The translations under genes and the position numbers were made by a program. A stretch of DNA of 64,000 nt, taken from Paragordius varius. Lineage: Eukaryota > Nematomorpha. The notes under the pieces were generated by a model, which saw only the letters and a list, made by a program, of their open reading frames with translations, did no database searches and was not told the origin of the DNA. Location of the stretch: contig OZ176054.1 in assembly GCA_964247055.1 (NCBI GenBank), positions 13,454,001-13,518,000 of the forward strand. Reading direction: 5' to 3'. This document shows positions 14,501 through 26,276 of this stretch, one piece after another (the first letter of the stretch is position 1; each line of letters begins with the position of its first letter).

Positions 14501-16728
14501 TTGTAAAATTGGGAATATATTGTTTTTCGCTTATTGTTTTTTGGTCTGTTTTAAAAACATCTATTGAACTCACATAGTCTCATTGGTTTTCTAAAATTTG
14601 GCTCTAAAGGCATGCTGTATCGATATAGTGACGCAGTTATATGCTAGCCCCCTACCCAGAGGCCATATAAAAAGACGATCAATAATATTTTTTGGCTTTA
14701 TATGGGAATACATGGAATCATTATTCATTCCAAATGTTCTAAATAGTTTATGGTAGAATGGCGCTTCAAAACTAAATAATAGTTCAATGATAAGGGCATT
14801 TTTAGGGCGTAAAGGGCTTATTTAACCGCTAATTCAAAATAACCGCTCGACTTAAATTTTTGCCTTTTTACGGGTAATATTTCAGTTATAAAATTTATAT
14901 GGCCTGATAAGTTTTCTGAAAATTAACTCCTAAGCAACGCAATTTTGATATGGTGGCGCAGTTTTGGGCGGGTAGCTCCCTACCCAGAATACAAAAAAAG
15001 CGCTTGATTAAAAATTTTGCCTTTTTACGGAGAATACCTGGAATCATGATTGATTCCATATGCTCTCATTAGTTTTTGGAAAAGTTGCCCCAAAATTAAA
15101 AAATCATGCTATGGTGGGGCATTTTTCATGGCGTGAGGGCCTAATTAACGGCTAATAAAAAACCGCACGATATCTATTTTTGCCTTGTTACGGATAATAT
15201 TTTAAGTAGCTATAACCCAACGGCACATTTCGATATGACGGATCAGTTTGTAGGCGGGTTGCCTTTTAACAGGGAATACTGGATTTTTACAGTCTCATAC
15301 TTTGGGCGAAAAATAGACTCAAAAAATAATTGTGGACTTATTATTATTAAAAAAATGGCATTTTACGGGGGGAGCGGGTAAAAAGTGAAATTAAAAAAGC
15401 GATCCGACTATGTTCGGAGCAATCGAAAATCATATTTGAAATCGAATGGTCTAACACATTTTCGGGAAAATTGTTTCAAAGACACGATTTTTGTGGACTT
15501 CTGTTTTCAAAAAAACTCGTTTTTTACATGGGGTGGGCCGGGGGCTTATTTCAAAAAAGGGCGAAGCTATTGTCGGGGCATTCAATAATGATTATATTTT
15601 TCGACATTTGGATTTGAATGGGTCTACCCGTTTTCCGAAAACAGATCACAAAGCCACCACTTTCCATTTTTAAAAATATATATATTTCTTAAACTATTAC
15701 CAATTTTTTAAATTATTCATAGAGAGAAGACACTATAACACTAACCATTTCCAACAATGAAATAAACTGCTTTTCTTTCAAACTCTATGATGTCCACACA
15801 ATCGCATCGACTGCCTATGAATTTTGCTTTCTGCGGATAACAGGTAAATATATACAATAAAAAACCACCCTTTAAAAGCAATTTTAATATATACAGTAAA
15901 ATTTGAAATTATAGAGAAAAAAAAGATAAAATCTTTAAAAAACACATATTTTATTTAAGCCACCATATTTTTACAATCTTAACCCCTATAATTTTCAAAA
16001 TTGTAATAATATTTGAGTTAATAAATAAGTGAAAAAATATGATTGTCGTTAAAAAACAAATTGTCGTTTAGTTTCCACGTTTTGCTTGTATAATTCCGAT
16101 ATTTTCCTGTAATTTTACACAAAATAACCAAAATGGCTAATACAATAAACATTGAAATTTTACGGACAAAACGTAAAAATATAAAGACAAATATTTTTTT
16201 TGAAAAGACAACCATTGCCAAATGTATATGAAATAGAGTTGTATATTGGTACACTTATTTATATATTATTATATATGCAATTATAATTCAGCTAAAATTA
16301 TATAAATTTATTACAATATTTCGATTACTACAAGTAACTTTGTCAAACGTAAAAAATAAAATTAAAATATAAACTAAAATTTAAAGTATTTAGTAAAAAA
16401 ATTATATAATTGTAAATATATAATATATGTAAGAATAGATTTAAAAAAGTATGGGGTTGTCTTTTGAAAAAATAAGATTGTCTTTATATTTTTACCTGTT
16501 TTCCGTATAATTATGATAGAAAGAAAGTTTATGAACTTGGTAACTGTGGAATCCAAACCTTTTGCAACAGGAGGAATGAATTTTCTTTGTGGAAAATGTT
16601 TTAAAGACCATTTGAACGAAAATTTGGGTAGCTATTTACCCAAATGCATAATGTGTGCAGAATTGGAAGGGAGCTTGGCTTACAATGTAACTCGCATCTT
16701 AGATAACATGAGAATATATCATATTTAA
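8569..16728 (+). CDS. Secreted cysteine-rich protein, unrecognised family (complete, 7 exons)
   Basis: Exons 8569-8632, 9468-9598, 10627-10759, 11548-11745, 12584-12726, 15723-15843 and 16520-16728 total 999 nt, giving 332 residues, with every junction in phase. The first exon is a signal peptide (MIGLYVVIGCVILCEA). The mature part has N-glycosylation sites (FTNNGT, LNST, HRNST), a cysteine-rich middle from exon 4 (NCDSSN, SQCSLE, CTYEMC, NPCGII, YCSDACAQ, IMCRC), beta-strand-like exons 5 and 6, and a Cys-containing C-terminal exon (LCGKCFKDH, KCIMCAELEG). No transmembrane segment follows, so it is probably secreted. Short stretches such as KWYICFNRRN recall growth-factor folds, but I cannot assign a family. 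MITEs occupy most of its introns, and one ends about 10 bases before the last exon. Confidence 0.75.
8826..9085. mobile_element. Tc1/mariner-like MITE copy
   Basis: Complete TIRs CAGTAAAAACTGAAATTATA and TATAATTTCAATTTTACTG, with TA on both sides. Typical family member: subterminal AAAGACAA(C) blocks and an AT-rich centre. Confidence 0.85.
9137..9376. mobile_element. Tc1/mariner-like MITE copy
   Basis: Starts TA-CAGTAAAAATTGAAATT; right end worn (AAAATTTACTG). Lies just 51 bp after the preceding copy. Confidence 0.8.
9632..9871. mobile_element. hAT MITE with 8-bp target duplication
   Basis: TIRs CAGGGGTGTCCAACAC and (reverse complement of the right end) CAGGGGTGTACAACAC. Flanked by ATCTTTAC (9624-9631) and ATCTATAC (9872-9879). 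It lies in intron 2 of the secreted-protein gene, 33 bases after the donor. Confidence 0.85.
10361..10602. mobile_element. Tc1/mariner-like MITE copy, degraded
   Basis: Recognisable from the CAGACAACGTAAAAAA left part and the GGTTATCTTCGAAAAAAATA...ACGTTTTGCAGGTATAATC right part. Confidence 0.5.
11149..11427. mobile_element. Tc1/mariner-like MITE copy
   Basis: CAGTAAAAGTTAAAATTATA to TATAATTTTAATTTTTACTG with flanking TA. Ends 120 bp before exon 4 of the secreted-protein gene. Confidence 0.85.
11897..12182. mobile_element. Tc1/mariner-like MITE copy
   Basis: Left AAACTGAAATTATAGCGACA, right TGTCCGTATAATTCCAATTT. Outermost bases diverged. Confidence 0.75.
12836..13225. mobile_element. TIR element of the TTCAAATTCACCCT family, copy 1
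   Basis: Ends TATACCATTTACA and TGTAAATGGTATA. Both TIRs contain several direct copies of TTCAAATTCACCCTTGAACA or its complement, so the ends are themselves short tandem arrays. Lies in intron 5 of the secreted-protein gene. Confidence 0.65.
13461..13707. mobile_element. Tc1/mariner-like MITE copy, left end lost
   Basis: CAAAAAACAACCATACTT block near the left; CCGTATAATTTCAATTTTTA at the right. Confidence 0.65.
14580..15320. repeat. Degenerate tandem repeat, period about 300 bp
   Basis: Three diverged units can be aligned by TGGTGGCGCAGTTTTGGGCG-, CCCTACCCAGA- and GCCTTTTTACGG-type strings (starting near 14620, 14945 and 15225). Similar phrases (ATATGGTGGCGTATCG, TATGGTGGCACATTT) recur at about 6290-6600, so an old, dispersed repeat family is likely. 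It fills much of intron 5 of the secreted-protein gene. Confidence 0.5.
15894..16109. mobile_element. Tc1/mariner-like MITE copy
   Basis: Begins TA-CAGTAAAATTTGAAATTA and ends TGTATAATTCCGATATTTTC-CTG-TA. Starts 51 bp after the exon 6 donor of the secreted-protein gene. Confidence 0.75.
16150..16512. mobile_element. Tc1/mariner-like MITE copy abutting the last exon of the secreted-protein gene
   Basis: ATTGAAATTTTACGGACAAA at the left and TTTTCCGTATAATTA at the right, with extra AT-rich sequence inside. The AG acceptor of the last exon (16518-16519) lies only a few bases past its right end. Confidence 0.7.
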
Positions 16729-16776
16729 AAACTTTATTTATATATGTATATATATATATATATATGTATGTACATA

Positions 16777-17074
16777 CAGTAAAAATTGGAATTATACGAA
16801 AGCAAAATGAAAAAAATATAAATACATTTTTTTTTCAAAACAAACAACAACCATATTTTTTTATTATGCCTTAAATTTCGCCATATGAATTATTTTCTTA
16901 CAATCGTGAACTACATAATTGATTGTGCTACCAATTTACATTTTTCTTTTATATTTTGCATTTTAAAATGAGTTATATTTAAAAAAACCACATGCAAAAA
17001 ATATGTTTGTCTATGAGAAAAAATATTTGTCTTTATATTTTTACATTTTGTCCATATAATTTTAATTTTTACTG
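16777..17074. mobile_element. Tc1/mariner-like MITE copy
   Basis: TA-CAGTAAAAATTGGAATTAT to ATAATTTTAATTTTTACTG-TA. Lies just downstream of the secreted-protein gene, after an AT microsatellite. Confidence 0.85.
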
Positions 17075-18118
17075 TATATTTATCGTTATTTTTATATTTA
17101 TATTTGCATTTGTCATTATTAATTATACTTTTTGGAGATTATGATATAAATAAATAAATCTGGTGTTAGAGTCAATTTTATAGATTTAAAATGAACATTA
17201 TTGACAATTAACATTTCGTACAAAAACTAACTTTTATTTTATTAAATCTTTAAATATAAAGCAAATTGTAAATTCAAACCTCGCTTCTCGATACTAATTC
17301 AATGATATTCAAACCACGGCTCTGTATTATTTTAAAAAATTGATTTATTTATTCCACTATAAATATCTTGAAATATGTCAAACAACTATGAAAATTGTAT
17401 CGGTATATGGTGCATTACCCTTGAGACATGATAATTATTTTTTGCGCCCTTTAAAAAATTACATGTGGACCACCGTTTTATATTAAACAAATCATGTTAA
17501 GGTAGTTAACCTGCTTAAAATAATATAATACTCACGATCATATTATTAACTGTCACGAGAGAAAGAGATTCCTTATTTTTTATAATTATTTATAATTTTT
17601 ATTCATTATATATGATCTTAACTGAAATGAAAATATTTAAAAGAAAGATTGTTTTACAAATGCCTCCCAGCAATTTTAATTAAACTTTAGTTTATCTATA
17701 GAGACTATAAAAAGCAGATTTCAAATGATTAAATATTTAATTGTAATCTGTGGTTTGTTTTGATGGTGTAGAATTAGATAAGGTTAAATAGGTATATTCA
17801 AATTACAAATTTAAATTACAGCAATTATTCAAAAATATTTTGAATGCCCCTTTTATCGATTCCACCCGATCACTCGTGGTGCTCATATACTTGAACAGAT
17901 AATTGAGTTAATAAAATTTTTCCTTCAATAACGCTCGATAATCCAAACTTATTTAATAAATAAGATTCTCTAAGCCATAGTTCCTTTATTGATAATAAGG
18001 TGCATATTGCTTTAAACCGCGGGAAATCTATAAAGATTAATTAAATTGTATATTCATATTATATGGAGTGTGAGGGCCATGTTCAAAGCTGCACAAATAA
18101 TATAAATTAATAAAATTA

Positions 18119-18397
18119 CAGTATAATAATTGAAATTATACGGACAACTAAAAATATAAAGACAAATGTTTTTTCTAGACAACCATACTTTTTTATATTT
18201 CATTTTAAAAAGATAACTCATTGTTGTTTTAAATTGCAAAGTATAAAATTGATATGTATATTGGTTAAATCACTTATATATTTTACAATTGTAATTATAT
18301 AATTTATGTGAGATTAAAATTTTTTAAAAGTATGGTTGTCTTTTAGAAAAAAGTATTTGTCTATATATATTTGTCCGTATAATTTAAATTTTTACTG
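18119..18397. mobile_element. Tc1/mariner-like MITE copy
   Basis: CAGTATAATAATTGAAATTA to GTATAATTTAAATTTTTACTG-like end, with TA flanks. Confidence 0.8.
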
Positions 18398-18502
18398 TAC
18401 TTTCGAATAAAAAGATTATGAAATTCTAACTTAAAAAATGTCTTTATGATTCAGTGGTAACTATAATAATAAATAAAATCCGAAATTGAATATTACCACT
18501 TT

Positions 18503-18504
<2 letters not shown>

Positions 18505-18578
<74 letters not shown>
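18505..18578. repeat. (AT)n microsatellite
   Basis: About 35 AT units, the longest pure dinucleotide run in the window. Shorter ones lie at about 3697-3725, 3866-3891, 16740-16770 and 39269-39301. Confidence 0.95.
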
Positions 18579-18579
<1 letters not shown>

Positions 18580-19513
18580 TCTTGTAGGAGGTGTTCTATC
18601 AATGATTATCAGGTTACGAATTGGAGCATTTGTGTGCTTGAATTATAATTAAAGGCATAAATTTGGATAATAATGCTAAAATGCATTAAAAAATATTTCT
18701 AACCACTTTTACTGATTATCATATGTAGTAGCAAGCGATACTTTAATAAAAAGTTATGAAAATAAAATGGCGGAAAAATAATTTGATGTTTGCAATATAT
18801 TTCTCAACACTTAATTTATTTATATTATTTTGCATAATTAATATATTAGTTAAAAGAAAAATAATTTATTGGAATCGCCTTTTTTAATAATTGCTTAATG
18901 CAAGGGCTTGGAATAACTAGATAATACTTTAGATCGAAGAGTTAAAGTCATCTCCAAAATTTTCTCGTTGATCATACTTTTTGACGCATCAACATTTTTG
19001 AGTTGAATATGGTTTGCAATCATTGTACATCTTGCCCTTTTTTATGGGGCATGTTTTGGGCTACTAAAAGGTATTTTGGCGAATATATATTTATCCAAAA
19101 ACATATTGAAAACTTAAATAATTAACAGTTTTGTAAATTATTCCGTCTAAAATTTGGATATATTTTACGCAATTGACACTTATCTGACTCTAGTAATGAA
19201 TATAAACCAAAATGCCTCTCAAAATTAAAATGCTTTTATAGTTTTTTAATGCACAAGGCACACAAAAACTATTTAATAAAATATTCTGATATAAATGTAT
19301 CACATCCTCATGGTGCTTAAATTTTGGAGACCAGACAAAAATTTAAAATCAAAAAAAGGTTATTTTTGAAAAATGGATATTTTGCTAATAATGTTTTGAA
19401 GCATGGTGGGAAAACGGTATAACACCTTTCAGATATTATAAAATCACTTTTCTATATTTTTCATAATGCTGAATATCCTAAGATTTATCGTTCACCTTCA
19501 ATTTAACCAAATA

Positions 19514-19796
19514 CAGTAAATTTTAAAATTATACACAAAACGTAAAAATATAAAGACAAATATTTTTTTCAAAAGACAAACATACTTTTTTATACCTTAA
19601 TTTTTCTCTTATACACATTTTTAAAATATATAATTGATTGTTTTACCGATCTACATATCGTTTTCATACTTTGCAATTGTTTAAAACCATTATTTATTTT
19701 TAAAATAATTAAAATTTAAAAAGTATGATTGTTTTATAGAAAAAATATTTGTCTTGATATTTTTACGTTTTGTCCGTATAATTTCAGTTTTTACAG
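19514..19796. mobile_element. Tc1/mariner-like MITE copy
   Basis: TA-CAGTAAATTTTAAAATTA to TATAATTTCAGTTTTTACAG-TA. Confidence 0.8.
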
Positions 19797-20277
19797 TAAG
19801 ATAAAATAAGCCCCCTTATAAATCATTTTAAAAATTTAATTGTTCATTGGTTCTATGGGACAAACTTTGGGAAAATGCATATGTTGTTGCAACGTCAAAA
19901 AGCCCCAATATATTGAATATTATGAGAAAAAATCTCTTTAATTTTATAAAATTATCGAAATCTCCATGATTATTTAAGTCGGGCTTTTTATCAGAATAGA
20001 TAACCATAACAGAAACGATGCATTAATTTTTTACAATTACGTAATTTCATTAGGCTGCAAATATTTAATTAATAACATATAAAATAAGAAAAACATTTCG
20101 ATACGGCTTAAAAATATTATCCTAAATGGTTTGAAAAAAATCAATAATGATTTAAACGTTACAAAATTTTAGAAATGTATCATAGTAATATTGAATTCAT
20201 GTTTAAATATAATATGAGTGGAGAGGCACCCAATATAACTTTATTTATTATCAATACTAGTAATTACATTTACATAA

Positions 20278-21981
20278 CTAATAAATATATAGATTAATAA
20301 AATGTTTTATAGTATTTATCCATTTGATGCAAAAATTTGTAACACCGATTCTATATAACTGATTAAAGGTTAAATTGAAATAAAATGTTCCGTTTATATA
20401 AACATATTCCAACAGTTGAAGAAAAGACATGAGATTATATAGTAGGGATGTTGAAACATTTTTGACCACCAAAAATTCCCAAGTCATTTGGGCAATTGAG
20501 AGTGGTAACAAAAAACACACAAATTCCACTGATAAAATAATCATGGTTCTTATGTGTTCTTTGTTACGAAGCTCCTTTTTCCTCAGTAAACTTGAACGAC
20601 ACGGTATAATTTCATGAGTTGATAAATTTCGGGTATCAGGATTAGGGCTGATTTTGTTAACAGACCTAACATGCTCTATAGTGGGCCAAACCTTCGGGCT
20701 TCTTGAGAATTTTGTTTTATTTACAGAATTTGGGTTCAGATAAACCCCAAACGCATCATTTGTTTCACAATCCCCACCAATATTAGATGCATCAAAATAA
20801 ATTTCATTAGCTTGACAAGGTTTTGGTGTAAATTGTTGTTGTTGAGGATTGGAATGCTTTATATTATCGACAAATTTTATGAGCCAAAATTTGCATCCCA
20901 TAATTGTTAGGAAAGGCAAAATTCTCAAAAATACTTCGCGTATGATTTCATAAGCTATCGCTATGTAATACCATTTGGCATGGGGGTGTATTTTCCGCGT
21001 CCTGATAGCAAAAATATCAACGCCGTAATAATTAACAGTGGGTTTAGTTATGAATCGTGTTTTGGCCACATTTCTTCTAAGCTCTGGGGTCCATTGTATA
21101 CAAACTTTGAAAACTTCAAACCAATAGAAGACGGGTATGCAAAGCATACCACAGTAGAGAAATGTAAAAAGTAGGGCTATTCGCATTTTAGCTTTCGTTA
21201 TTAATGCCGTGTACATGAACGGTTTATAGATTGCAAAGAATTGATTCATAAAGTACAAAACAAAAATTCCATAACCAAAGTTAATCAGTGTTTTCGAGAT
21301 TATGAGGTGTATGTGAGCCAAATAAAAGTTCCAACCATATCGACCCCAGATATAATTTGTTATTGTGCTTGAATTTAATTTTATCAACGGTGAAGGGATC
21401 ATAAACAGGGTGCTCAGTAAATTTGTGCCATAAAACCATTGTAACAAATAATTGTTGAAGGAAAGTTTTTTGCCAGATTTTGAAGCTTTCGGTGCATTGG
21501 GTTCAAAAATGGACGCTGTAAGATTAGAAAAACTCCAATCCGTTCCAGTATTTGAGGAAGTTACAAGTGTAATTTTTCGATTATCGATTTGGTTTCGCCC
21601 CAAATAATTCTTACCTTTGCTTCGTTTGTGGGGAACTACTGTTGTACCATGTGATTGTGACACAATTTTAATCGATTTCAACAATGGTTCCTGAACGGCA
21701 AAAGCCAATCCAATCCCATTCCCCAGTAAACCAAGAATGAATAAAAGTATACTCATAGTTTTATTAATGCAATGCATCCACGTATCCGGGTATAAATTTA
21801 TTGTATCGTATGAAACACAATGGTAATAACTTGGTCGTTCTCTTACCATTAAAGTCGTCTGTGTTTGCAAATCGTATGCCGAGCTAATATTTGTAATTTC
21901 CATCGCTGACAAGTTGACAAATTTTGATGTTAACGTTAAATTTATTGGGTTGTGGGCAAATTCCATTATATGATTAATCAT
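20278..21981 (-). CDS. Rhodopsin-class GPCR, peptide-receptor type, intronless
   Basis: A single 567-codon frame. There is a long N-terminal region with N-glycosylation sites (NLTL, NLSA, NISS). TM1 lies near residues 75-96 (LLGNGIG), TM2 near 178-199, TM3 near 219-248, TM4 near 265-287, TM5 near 335-369 (with proline 356), TM6 near 478-500 (CFLLP) and TM7 near 513-540, followed by FNLTFNQLYR in place of NPxxY. After TM3 the sequence NQFFAIYKPF matches the DRY-xAIYKP pattern of FMRFamide-like and other peptide receptors, but the D and R are replaced by N and Q. The TM1-TM2 connection is about 80 residues, where class A receptors normally have only a few. The third intracellular loop is also long (about 370-475). 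The ligand is unknown. Confidence 0.8.
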   Translation of the reverse strand: MINHIMEFAHNPINLTLTSKFVNLSAMEITNISSAYDLQTQTTLMVRERPSYYHCVSYDTINLYPDTWMHCINKTMSILLFILGLLGNGIGLAFAVQEPLLKSIKIVSQSHGTTVVPHKRSKGKNYLGRNQIDNRKITLVTSSNTGTDWSFSNLTASIFEPNAPKASKSGKKLSFNNYLLQWFYGTNLLSTLFMIPSPLIKLNSSTITNYIWGRYGWNFYLAHIHLIISKTLINFGYGIFVLYFMNQFFAIYKPFMYTALITKAKMRIALLFTFLYCGMLCIPVFYWFEVFKVCIQWTPELRRNVAKTRFITKPTVNYYGVDIFAIRTRKIHPHAKWYYIAIAYEIIREVFLRILPFLTIMGCKFWLIKFVDNIKHSNPQQQQFTPKPCQANEIYFDASNIGGDCETNDAFGVYLNPNSVNKTKFSRSPKVWPTIEHVRSVNKISPNPDTRNLSTHEIIPCRSSLLRKKELRNKEHIRTMIILSVEFVCFLLPLSIAQMTWEFLVVKNVSTSLLYNLMSFLQLLEYVYINGTFYFNLTFNQLYRIGVTNFCIKWINTIKHFINLYIY

Positions 21982-23702
21982 GATTATTTACCAATTAATT
22001 ATTAATTTTATCACATAATTTTTGAATATGCACGTATAATATATGTAAGCACATCATAAATAATTTATGTTAAAGGAAGCCCCAAAACTTGTAAATACCT
22101 TGCGCGATTTATTGTAAAAAAATTATGTTTTTGCAAAAATATTTACAATTCAAAAAGAGTTGCTGTATTTAAAATAAGCGCTCAATATTTAGTTGGTATA
22201 GTTAAGAGGTACAAGGAAGAAAAAAACGTTTTTAATAACGTCAAAGGGTAATTAATTACTTAATTAGAGTTCACTTTTTTTCCTTATATATAGACTGATA
22301 TGAATGCTTTGAAAAATGAAATTGATAGAAAATAGGAAATCTAAATTTAACGTATATTGCGTTTTTAATAATTATCCAAAAATAACATGATAATAATATT
22401 ATTAATATTATCATTATGATATGGGGGTACTGCTAAATTTTAAAAGTATATCATATTTATTTGATTATATTTGAAATTAAAAAGAATAACCCATAAAAAT
22501 ATGAAAATGTTTAAATTTAAACTTTCTTAAAAATATATCACAATTATATTTATGTGTCCCTTCACATTATATGTGTATACAATTCAATAGATGTTTGATT
22601 TAAGAGATCCAAAACGTTGGAAAATGGGTGTAGTGAGCAAAATAATGGTATTAATTAGAGTTTAAAATCAGGCTATTTGTTTGACTTAATACATAATAAA
22701 AGCAAAAATAATTTTTCTTTTCATGTCACAAAAAAAGATATTGTTCGGATAATCGCGTATTCCTATTATATAGAATGGTATGAAAATAATATCTTAATAA
22801 AAACGGTCATTTTAATTCTGTGTATTATAAAGCAGTTGTAACTAAAAATCATGAATGGTCAAATATCATATTTTTTGTCTCAAGGGTCGTGTACCATATA
22901 ATGCGACAAAAAATGCATTGCTGCTTACATATACACATATTATTATACTCAAAATAAGTAGTTCCCAGCCTATTATTGTTCACGCCCCCCAGATTGAAAA
23001 AATTCTTGCGCCTTTCCTGCTCTCAAGAAAATAAAAATGAAAAATTTATTATAGTATTATAAAAATCTCATTGGAGATCCTTTTATCTGCGATTGCTGAA
23101 ATAATTTCTGCATATCGAGGACAAATATTGATAAATTGCATCTAAATCCTTATTAATCTACACTTTGTTTCTAGTTATATTTTTAATTTCAATTTATCGC
23201 GTCCCCTAGATTTTTCTACGCCCCTATTGCAACCACTGCTCTAAATCACTACTAAAACTAGATTTTTTGTTTGCGGGCCGCATATTAATCCACACCTGCC
23301 AATTAGTTTAATAATAAAAAATATTTTGATAAATTAATATCAATCACTTAAAAGAACATTTAATATAGAGGCATGTATGGTAATATAGTTAACATCATAG
23401 ACAAATCCTATTTAATATGTCGTTTATATGGCATCTAAGTGAACAAACATAATATAATAAACGCTGGCTTGTCTAAGTTAAGAGAACAGTAAATTTACCT
23501 TGTCTTATATTTATTGACTATTTTTAAAATAAACCTTTCTTTGAGTTTCGTTTAAATATAATATAGGTTTTTATCATTTTCCAATGCGATAATTATAACA
23601 AGATACACGGGTGAATGAAAATTACTAAATTAAAAACATTAAAAAGAGAATCTATTAATAAAATATCAAAACAGATAAAATTATCATTTATATTAGTATT
23701 AA
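21982..23702. other. Upstream region of the GPCR, no gene seen
   Basis: No coding pattern was found on either strand. A hAT-type end fragment (GCGGGCCGCATATTAATCC) lies at about 23272. Confidence 0.5.
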
Positions 23703-23705
23703 TTA

Positions 23706-24826
23706 CACTAGACAACAAATTTTAACTTTTTTTAACTGCCATCCTTGTAAATTTAAAATTTATTTTATTAAAGTACCTAATTAGTATATCTGAAGAAAAA
23801 ATTTGTCTAGCATGGAAGAATTTTTTTATATTAGAGTTTATCGATAATTTTTGGCCCCGATTTAACATTAAACTCGAAATTTCGAAAATTAAAAGTCTTA
23901 GATATGAAGCCATATATTTTATATCATTCGAAAGAGCGCAAAAAACTGCATCTTTTAAATGGTAGTAAGTCATTTAAATCAACCGGATGTAAAAGTTATA
24001 TGGATTTAAATGGTCGAAATTTTCAATCCTTAAATAATTCAAGAATTTTCACAGACAAACTAATTTGAAAATCATATAAATTATTTTAATATAATTATTA
24101 GGGTTATATTAATATTTAATTTTAAAAAAATGTTTGAAAAAGCTTTTGGTTTGCTTTTTTAATAATAATTATTATTATCATAAATATTTTACCTAGACCT
24201 AGTGGATACTAAAATGCATAGTTATAACTGTAAATTTATTACATAATGGCTATAAAAGATCAAAAATACCTTAAACTCTGTTTTTATCTTTAAAATTTCG
24301 AAATTATCAGCCTTATAAAAAAAATAAATTATTAATATTGATGAGATGGTAATTTTTAAAAAACAAAAAACTTAAAAATGGTTGTTTTGAGTGACATAAA
24401 AGCAATAAAAAAATGTTTTAATCAAAAAAACTTTTTTGTGTTATCTTTTTTGGACATTCATCACCATCTAAACAAAGTTTGAGCTATTTTCATCCATTAG
24501 TTTTAAAAATATAATAATTAAAAAAAATGCTCTCGCTTCGCGCGTTTGTCGCTCTTTGTGTCCAATATTAACTGTCGATGTAATACATATTAGTATGTTT
24601 ATAGAGTTTTTTACTCTTTCGAATGATATATTACAAATGGGCATTTGTTTTTCAAAGAAAAATATTTTTTAGTAAAATTTTGATAAAGAGGGCGCATAAT
24701 CAAAAAAATCAAATTATACAAAATTCTTCCAACGAGTTATAATTTATTTCAGATTTACTGTTAAAATGATACTAAATATCAGAAAATTCAAAAAACTCGA
24801 GTGGCAGAAAAATTTGTTGTCCAGTG
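23706..24826. mobile_element. CACTA (EnSpm-like) element, copy 1
   Basis: Begins CACTAGACAACAAATTT and ends GTTGTCCAGTG, with the 3-bp target duplication TTA on both sides (23703-23705 and 24827-24829). Length 1121 bp. A minus-strand frame at 23722-23973 (CALSNDIKYMASYLRLLIF) is open but not clearly transposase, so the element is probably non-autonomous. Confidence 0.75.
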
Positions 24827-24968
24827 TTATTTGTGTGTTCTTAACGCAAAATCTAATAAATTGCACTTTGATTTTAGTTATTTTAAAATTCATATAGCTG
24901 GGCCTAACTTTTTTTCAATTATTATCATAAATACAACTAACAATAAATAAACAATTGAGTTTAAAATA

Positions 24969-25222
24969 CAGTGAAAACTAAAATTATACGGAAAAATCGT
25001 AGATATAGAAAGACAAATATTTCTTCTCAAAGACAATCATACTTTTTAAATTTCCAAAGTATGAAAACGATATGTAGATCGGTAAAACAATCAATTATAT
25101 ATTTTAACATGTTATATAATTTACATGAGAAAAATTAAGGATTAAAAAGGTATGGTTCTTTTGAAAAAAAATATTTGTGTTTATATTTTTACGTTTTGTC
25201 CGTAGAATTTCAACATTTACTA
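24969..25222. mobile_element. Tc1/mariner-like MITE copy
   Basis: TA-CAGTGAAAACTAAAATTA at the left; CCGTAGAATTTCAACATTTA at the right. Confidence 0.75.
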
Positions 25223-25425
25223 AAGTACAAAATATATTTTGTAACGCGAAATTAGCCTTATTCCGGGAATAAATTAGAGGGTACATTCTCACTAAATCTA
25301 TGTAAATCGATATCGTAAAAATGTCTCCCTCATGTAAAGAATAACCCTTTGAACCTAATTTTGTTATCAATAACTGTTTAATTTATAATATATTTTAATG
25401 TTTTTATGGACGCCTATAATTTACT

Positions 25426-26132
25426 TGCGTTATGATTAGGGTTGAGCATTTGACTGTTTTTTCAAAAAAGCCCGGTCAGACCCAGTCAGACCATGGTCAT
25501 GACCACTTTTTACTTAAGGATATATAATCCGATATTGGATGTTGTGAAAATAATGCTCTAACAACACTTGCGTTTCACTAATTATGTCATTTTATTCTAA
25601 AAGTTTGAATTATACATTTTTAGATATTTATTATTTACAAATATTTTCAATAAGTATTTTAAATAAATTTTGCTACATGTTTGTGGCCTTTTGAATCTTC
25701 AAATACACAGCTTTTAATAAGGGATCTTTTAAAAAATGGTTTTACCTAGTTTTTTTTACACTTTTTTATCAATGAATTAATATCCAAATATAAAATGTTT
25801 TTTATTTTATTGGTTCACATTCAAGGGAAAATTGCATATTTTGCACAAAATGGTTTTGTTATTATATAACGGGATATGCTTAAATGCTTATGTTATTACA
25901 TGTTTAACAATTTTTGATATATTGTTAAATAAGCATATTTGAATATAAATTAATTAATACATTTAATTATTTAATTTATATAACATATATTAAAAAAACA
26001 ATAAAATCTTGCTACCTCTCTTTCAAAAAAAATTTACTAGCGATTTTTTATAAAACGGTGTTTTTTCAAATGACCATGGTTAAAAAATAAATAGTCACTA
26101 TCCTGGTCATGACATCCCTAATTATTACGCAT
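25426..26132. mobile_element. TIR element remnant, about 0.7 kb
   Basis: The left end TGCGTTATGATTAGGGTTG matches the reverse complement of the right end (TGCGTAATAATTAGGGATG). GGTCATGAC motifs lie just inside both ends. The interior is AT-rich without a recognisable reading frame. Confidence 0.5.
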
Positions 26133-26276
26133 ATGTAGGAAAACCGTATAAAATAAGATTAATATGATGAAAATTTGGAATATTATTATTTTTCAATAGT
26201 AAAGAAGTTTCACAAAAAGTATAAAAATGCCAGATACATTTAATCGTATACATATAATATCCTAATTAATGTTAAA

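Larger units (their letters stand above)
17075..20277. other. Intergenic between the secreted-protein gene and the GPCR
   Basis: Holds two MITEs, the long AT microsatellite and a hAT-type relic (about 17306-17476). Small frames here are MITE shadows. Confidence 0.5.

Noticed and set aside
23722-23973. Transposase of the CACTA element
   Set aside because: No DDE-type or other transposase motif is visible, and the sister copy at 39.3 kb does not keep the same frame open.
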